DNA of 64,000 nucleotides from the NCBI GenBank assembly GCA_902585415.1, contig CACIDN010000001.1, positions 115,001-179,000 of the forward strand, given 5' to 3'. The position numbers and the translations under genes were made by a program. Each line of letters starts with the position of its first letter. The stretch's first letter is position 1. The notes beneath the pieces were generated by a model that worked only from the letters and a program-made list of their open reading frames with translations, ran no database searches and had not been told where the DNA came from. This DNA is from an uncultured Pelagibacteraceae bacterium (GTDB lineage: Bacteria; Pseudomonadota; Alphaproteobacteria; Pelagibacterales; Pelagibacteraceae). This document shows positions 56,032 to 64,000 of the stretch, piece by piece.

Positions 56032-56939
56032 CCTTAAAAAATTTAGATAATTTTTCAAAAAATTTAAAAGGCAAGTTGAGATTTAATTACTCGTTAAAAA
56101 ACCATACTTGGCTAAATATTGGAGGATTTGCAAAAATTTTTTTTGTTCCAGAAACCCTAAAGGAGCTAAGAGATTTTCTATTTTATGTAAAAAATGAAAA
56201 TAAAAATTTTTTTATTATAGGTGCAGGATCTAATTTATTAATTTCGGAAAATATTCAAAATCGAATTTTTATTAAATTAGGTAAAAACTTTAATAAAGTA
56301 TCTATAACAAAAGATGATGTAATTATTGCTGGGTGTTCAATTTTAGATAAAAATATCTCAGATTTTGCATGCAAAAATCATCTCAGTGGTTTAGAGTTTT
56401 TATCTTGTATTCCTGGAACTGTAGGTGGTGGAATTAGAATGAATTCAGGATGTTTTGGCACAGAATTTAAAGATGTTTTGCTTTCAGTGCAGGTAATGGA
56501 TTTTAATGGAAGCGTATACACGATTGATGCAAAAGATATAAATTTTGATTACAGACAAATAAACTTATCAAAAAATCTGATTTTTTTGAGCGCTTCTTTT
56601 AAGACATTAAAAAAAAATAAAAAAGAAATTGAAGAAAGAATACATGGTTTGAAAGAAAAAAAAAAAAATTCACAACCTTTAAAGGTCAAAACTGGAGGTA
56701 GTACTTTTAAAAATCCACAAAATCAGTCAGAAAAAAAAGTATGGGAATTAATTAGAGATAATGTTGATGGTGAAGTAAGTTTTGGTGATGCAAAAATCTC
56801 GAATAAACATAGTAATTTTTTTATTAATTCTAAAAATGCATCTTTTGAAAATATGTATAACTTAATTAATTTTGTTAAATCACAAGTGAAAGCAAAAACA
56901 GGAATAACTCTAGAATTAGAGTTGGAAATCGTTAAATAG
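56028..56939 (+). CDS. murB: UDP-N-acetylenolpyruvoylglucosamine reductase
   Basis: ATG 56028 in ATGA overlap with murC; 'NHTWLNIGGFAKIF', 'IIGAGSNLLISE', 'GLEFLSCIPGTVGGGIRMNSGCFG', 'KTGGSTFKNP'. Confidence 0.96.
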   Translation: MTLKNLDNFSKNLKGKLRFNYSLKNHTWLNIGGFAKIFFVPETLKELRDFLFYVKNENKNFFIIGAGSNLLISENIQNRIFIKLGKNFNKVSITKDDVIIAGCSILDKNISDFACKNHLSGLEFLSCIPGTVGGGIRMNSGCFGTEFKDVLLSVQVMDFNGSVYTIDAKDINFDYRQINLSKNLIFLSASFKTLKKNKKEIEERIHGLKEKKKNSQPLKVKTGGSTFKNPQNQSEKKVWELIRDNVDGEVSFGDAKISNKHSNFFINSKNASFENMYNLINFVKSQVKAKTGITLELELEIVK

Positions 56940-56940
56940 C

Positions 56941-57852
56941 ATGAAAAAAAAAGTATTAATTTTGGGAGGTGGATATTCTAAAGAGAGGACTATTAGTCTT
57001 AAATCAGCAAAAGCTGTTATAAAATCTATTAACAAATTCTACAAATTAAAATTTTGTGATCCTAGAAACGATTTATTAAAAACAATTGAAAATTTCAAAC
57101 CAGATGTCATTTTCAACGCTTTACATGGTAGATTTGGTGAAGATGGCTATATTCAATCTATCTTAGAAACGCTGGGTATAAAATATACGCACTCAGGTGT
57201 TATTTCATCAATGTCTGCAATGGATAAAGAGATATCAAAAAAAATTTTCATCAAAAATAAAATATTAACACCAAAGTTTATCAAAATTAAAACTAAAAAT
57301 AATGATATCAATTATAAAAAGATCAAGAATTATTTAAATTATCCTGTTGTTGTAAAACCAATAAATGAAGGATCCAGCTTGGATGTATTTATATGCAATA
57401 ATAAATCAATATTATCAAAAAAAATAAAAAAAATGAAAAATTATAATGAAATACTTATCGAAAAATTTATTCCTGGTAGAGAAATACAAGTAGCAATTAT
57501 GGGTAAAAAAAAATTAGGAGCTATAGAACTTAAACCAAGAAGAAAATTTTATGATTATAAGGCAAAATATAATTCAAATGCAAAAACTAAACATATAATT
57601 CCAGTAAATTTAACTAAAAAAAATTTATCTAAAATAAATGAAATTGCTTTAAAAGCACATAAGCTTTTGAATTGTAGAGGAATAACTAGATCAGATTTTA
57701 AATTTTATAATAATAAATTTTACTTATTAGAGCTTAACACCCAACCAGGTATGACAAACTTATCACTTGTTCCAGAAATAGCTGCTAATAAAGGTATAGA
57801 TTTTAAGTCATTAATTAGGTGGATGATAAAGGATGCATCTAAAAATAGATAA
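56941..57852 (+). CDS. ddl: D-alanine--D-alanine ligase
   Basis: 'VLILGGGYSKERTISLKSAKAV', 'FNALHGRFGEDGYIQSILETLGIKYTHSGVISSMSAMDKEISK', 'ELNTQPGMTNLSLVPEIA'. Confidence 0.96.
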   Translation: MKKKVLILGGGYSKERTISLKSAKAVIKSINKFYKLKFCDPRNDLLKTIENFKPDVIFNALHGRFGEDGYIQSILETLGIKYTHSGVISSMSAMDKEISKKIFIKNKILTPKFIKIKTKNNDINYKKIKNYLNYPVVVKPINEGSSLDVFICNNKSILSKKIKKMKNYNEILIEKFIPGREIQVAIMGKKKLGAIELKPRRKFYDYKAKYNSNAKTKHIIPVNLTKKNLSKINEIALKAHKLLNCRGITRSDFKFYNNKFYLLELNTQPGMTNLSLVPEIAANKGIDFKSLIRWMIKDASKNR

Positions 57853-58507
57853 AAAATTCAGATTTATTGCATACATAATAATAATATTATTTCTAACAAC
57901 AACTACTAATTATAATTTTTATAATAAAAAAATATTTAATATAGAACAAATAGATATTAATGGTTTCTCAGAAAAAAAAAATTTATTAATAAAAAATGAA
58001 ATTCAAAATATAATTGGAAAAAATATTATCCTGGTAAAAAAAAATGATTTCTACAAGATAATGAATAGAAATGACATAAGTGATTTGATCATAAAAAAAA
58101 TCTATCCTAATAAATTAATAATCAATTTTATTCCTGCTAAACCGATATGTGTGATCTTATTTGAAAGTTATAAAATAGTATTAGGAGATAATGGTAAAAA
58201 ATTAGAACTTGTGACAATAGATCAAAAATTACCAATTGTGTATGGTTCTAAAAATATTAGAAATATTTTTAAAGTTGCAAATTTATTAATATTATCAAAT
58301 ATAGATTATTATAAGATAGATAAGATTATTTTTTTTAAAAGTGGAAGATTTGACATCAGTTTAGACAACGAAATTTTAATAAAATATCCAATAAAATACT
58401 CAAAAAAAATAATAAATTATAGTAGTGAATTGTTAAATGATAAAAATTTTATTAATTCAAAAATCATCGATTTGAGAATAAATAATAAAATTATAAAATA
58501 TGAATAA
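57833..58507 (+). CDS. ftsQ: Cell division protein FtsQ (POTRA)
   Basis: 224 aa; single N-terminal TM, POTRA-like 'IEQIDINGFSEKKNLLIKNEIQNIIGKNIILV', position between ddl and ftsA. Confidence 0.85.
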   Translation: MHLKIDKKFRFIAYIIIILFLTTTTNYNFYNKKIFNIEQIDINGFSEKKNLLIKNEIQNIIGKNIILVKKNDFYKIMNRNDISDLIIKKIYPNKLIINFIPAKPICVILFESYKIVLGDNGKKLELVTIDQKLPIVYGSKNIRNIFKVANLLILSNIDYYKIDKIIFFKSGRFDISLDNEILIKYPIKYSKKIINYSSELLNDKNFINSKIIDLRINNKIIKYE

Positions 58508-59210
58508 AACTTATAATGGAAATTTCTATTTTGGTATTTCAGATACTAAAATTTATATTTGTTTTTTTGATAGTGAAAAAAATAATTTAAAAAATAAAGT
58601 TTATTTTGAAATTCCTGGAAGTTTGAGTAATAATTTGAATTTTAAAGTTATATTAAATTTACTTCAAAAAAATATAAGAAAATTAGAAAAGGATCTGGGT
58701 CTTTTTTTGAATAGTGGAAACATATCTGTTCAATCTAAAACTTATCAAAGTATACAATTTAGTGTCAAAAATATTTTTGATGAAAAAAAGTTAGATAAAG
58801 AGGTTATAAAAAAAATCGTGACAAATGGAATACAACAATTTTATAATAATGATAAAAATTTAAATATACTTCACATAATAATTAACAAATATATAATTGA
58901 TGATAAAGTTTACGTTTTTTTTCCTGATAATAAAAAATTTAAAAAAATAATTTTAGAAATTGAATTCATTTGCTTAGACAAAAATTTTATAGATAAAATA
59001 AAAATCTTATTTAGTGATTGTAAAATTAAAGTACAAAAAATTGTGTCATATGACTATGCTGTAAGGTTCTTAAATTATATTAAAGATGATACAATGTGTG
59101 TATCTGCTAACAAAATTCTAAATGGAGCAAATCGTTCAGAAATTGTACTTATAGAAGATACATCAAAAAAACTTGGATTATTTGATAAAATATTTAATTT
59201 TTTTGATTAA
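58500..59210 (+). CDS. ftsA: FtsA-like cell division protein, short (236 aa)
   Basis: Position between ftsQ and lpxC; possible SHS2/1C-like middle; C-terminal amphipathic 'KKLGLFDKIFNFFD' like the FtsA membrane-targeting helix. ATPase motifs not recognised. Confidence 0.6.
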   Translation: MNKTYNGNFYFGISDTKIYICFFDSEKNNLKNKVYFEIPGSLSNNLNFKVILNLLQKNIRKLEKDLGLFLNSGNISVQSKTYQSIQFSVKNIFDEKKLDKEVIKKIVTNGIQQFYNNDKNLNILHIIINKYIIDDKVYVFFPDNKKFKKIILEIEFICLDKNFIDKIKILFSDCKIKVQKIVSYDYAVRFLNYIKDDTMCVSANKILNGANRSEIVLIEDTSKKLGLFDKIFNFFD

Positions 59211-59276
59211 TTACTTGTATTCTTTTGTAATAATACTTGTTTTTTCATTAGATTATTAAGGAATTATAAGAATTTA

Positions 59277-60197
59277 ATGTCAATCTTGAATCAAAAAACA
59301 ATAAAAAAATCTATTAAATTTGTGGGCATAGGATTACACTCTGGAAAGAAAGTCGAAATGATTTTACTTCCAGCGCAACCAAATACTGGAATAATATTTA
59401 AAAGGTCAGATTTAAAAAATCATAACCTAGTTTATACAAGCATATTTAATGTTTCAAAATCGTCTTATTGTACAAAGTTAAGCAATGATCATGGTGTTAC
59501 CGTTTCGACAGTTGAGCACTTAATGGCTGCACTTTATGGTCTGGGTATAGACAATCTTTTAGTTGAATTGAATTCAGAAGAGCTACCGATTTTGGATGGA
59601 TCTGCGAAAAATTTTGTAGAAAAAATTGAAAAAATTGGTTTCAAAATTAGTGATCAGCCAATCAGAGTAATAAAAATTAATAAAAAAATTACTTATGTGG
59701 ATAACGAAAAATTTATTACATTCGAACCAAATAAAATTAGTTTAGAAATAGACTTTGAAATAAAATATAAACAAAATTCAATTTTAAATCAACGAAACAA
59801 AAAAAATATCTATATGGATAATTTAAAAGATATTTATTATTCTAGAACTTTTTGTTTGTTTGAAGATGTTGAAAAATTAAAGAAGATGGGACTTGCACAA
59901 GGTGGCAGTTTAAAAAACGCTATTGTTTTAAGAGGTAATGAAATACTAAACGATGAGAAACTTAGAAATTCTAAAGAGTTTGTAAATCATAAAATTTTAG
60001 ATTGTCTAGGTGATATATATTTAGCCGGTTATAGAATGGTAGGCAAAATTACTTCAAGTCAAGGTGGTCACAACGTTACAAACCAAGGTTTGAGAGAATT
60101 ATTTAGTAACAATGATAATTTTACAATAGTCGAATTAAAAGAAAAAAATATTCCACATTCATTTTTAGTAAAAAATACACTAAAATATATCGCTTAA
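59277..60197 (+). CDS. lpxC: UDP-3-O-acyl-N-acetylglucosamine deacetylase
   Basis: 'NQKTIKKSIKFVGIGLHSGKKVEMILLPA', 'VSTVEHLMAALYGLGIDNLLVELNSEELPILDGSA', 'EFVNHKILDCLGDIYLAG', 'GGHNVTNQGL'. Confidence 0.98.
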   Translation: MSILNQKTIKKSIKFVGIGLHSGKKVEMILLPAQPNTGIIFKRSDLKNHNLVYTSIFNVSKSSYCTKLSNDHGVTVSTVEHLMAALYGLGIDNLLVELNSEELPILDGSAKNFVEKIEKIGFKISDQPIRVIKINKKITYVDNEKFITFEPNKISLEIDFEIKYKQNSILNQRNKKNIYMDNLKDIYYSRTFCLFEDVEKLKKMGLAQGGSLKNAIVLRGNEILNDEKLRNSKEFVNHKILDCLGDIYLAGYRMVGKITSSQGGHNVTNQGLRELFSNNDNFTIVELKEKNIPHSFLVKNTLKYIA

Positions 60198-60235
60198 AGG
60201 CTTAAGCTTTTAAATTAATCTGATAATAATTTGTT

Positions 60236-61066
60236 ATGAAAATCAATAAATTTATTTTGACTATTATATTCTCTATATTCATTATTTCTTGTTCTAAAAA
60301 TGAGAAATCCTCGGTAATTACTGAAAAGAATATTGAATACCAAATGATTGAGGCATTTAAAGAAGGCTATGATGAATTAAAAAAAGGAGATGCATTGTTT
60401 GCTGCAAAAAAATTTAATGAAGCAGAATTATTATATCCTCAATCCGAATGGGCACCTAAATCTGCTCTGATGGCTGCATATGCTTATTATTCTCAAGATT
60501 ATTATTATGATGCAGAATACGAATTAGAAAGATTTATCAAAGTATATCCAAATCAAGAAAATATTCCGTACGCTCACTATCTTTTAGGAATGGTGCATTA
60601 TGAAAGGATAGTTGACGAAAAAAAAGATTTAGGCCCATTAGTTAAGGCAGAAGAAAAATTTAAATTCATAGAAAAAAATTATCCAAACACTGATTTTGCT
60701 CTGGACGCCTCATACAAGCTTGATTTGATAAATGATTATTTGGCATCTAAGGAAATGTATATTGGCGTGCATTATGTAAAAAAAAAAAAATGGATAGCTG
60801 CTATCAACAGATTTAAAAATGTTGTTGATAACTACGATGAGACTTCATTTATTGACGAAGCGCTTCATAGGCTAGTCGAACTTCACCTTAAAATTGGACT
60901 AACAGAAGAAGCACAAAAATATGCCTCTATACTAGGATATAATTACCAATCAAGTGAATGGTACTCTAAAAGTTATAAATTGTTCAATAAAGACTACAAA
61001 TCTAAATCAGAAATAACAAAAGATAAAAAAAGTATTTTTAAAAAATTCAAAGAAATTCTTGAATAG
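60236..61066 (+). CDS. bamD: Outer membrane assembly lipoprotein BamD
   Basis: Lipobox 'IFIISCSK'; TPR 'GDALFAAKKFNEAELLYPQSEWAPKSALMAAYAYYSQDYYYDAEYELERFIKVYPNQ'. Confidence 0.94.
   Translation: MKINKFILTIIFSIFIISCSKNEKSSVITEKNIEYQMIEAFKEGYDELKKGDALFAAKKFNEAELLYPQSEWAPKSALMAAYAYYSQDYYYDAEYELERFIKVYPNQENIPYAHYLLGMVHYERIVDEKKDLGPLVKAEEKFKFIEKNYPNTDFALDASYKLDLINDYLASKEMYIGVHYVKKKKWIAAINRFKNVVDNYDETSFIDEALHRLVELHLKIGLTEEAQKYASILGYNYQSSEWYSKSYKLFNKDYKSKSEITKDKKSIFKKFKEILE

Positions 61067-64000
<2,934 letters not shown>

Overview
AT-rich bacterial window. Gene content and base composition suggest a streamlined marine alphaproteobacterium of the SAR11/Pelagibacterales type (inference). It has two parts. 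(A) About 1-39.5 kb is a surface-polysaccharide/glycan island. It contains nonulosonic (pseudaminic-like) acid genes: pseB, pseC, a pseH-like GNAT, pseI, a pseG-like gene, a pseF/spsF-like gene, two further NeuB-family synthases (one fused to a cytidylyltransferase), two formyltransferases, a PIG-L deacetylase, a WbqC protein and two radical SAM/SPASM proteins. It also has a PglK-like ABC transporter, several glycosyltransferases, methyltransferases, an O-antigen ligase and an rml (dTDP-rhamnose) operon. (B) About 39.6-64 kb is conserved core: tRNA(CAT), mlaC, mlaA, an amidase, rnpB, then a long dcw cluster mraZ-ftsZ-rsmH-ftsL-ftsI-murEF(fused)-mraY-murD-ftsW-murG-murC-murB-ddl-ftsQ-ftsA(short)-lpxC-bamD-ligA, and a pepP fragment at the right edge. 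Main points for follow-up: a tRNA-Val(GAC) with paired stems but non-canonical D and T loops; ftsZ lying next to mraZ plus an FtsA-like protein of only 236 aa; a NeuB-cytidylyltransferase fusion; a radical SAM/WbqC/PIG-L/NeuB/formyltransferase cassette that may make an undescribed modified sugar; three frameshifted genes or remnants plus further homopolymer indels in the island; and three TGGG repeats at exact 10-bp spacing over the mraZ promoter. All family calls come from reading motifs by eye; no database search was run.
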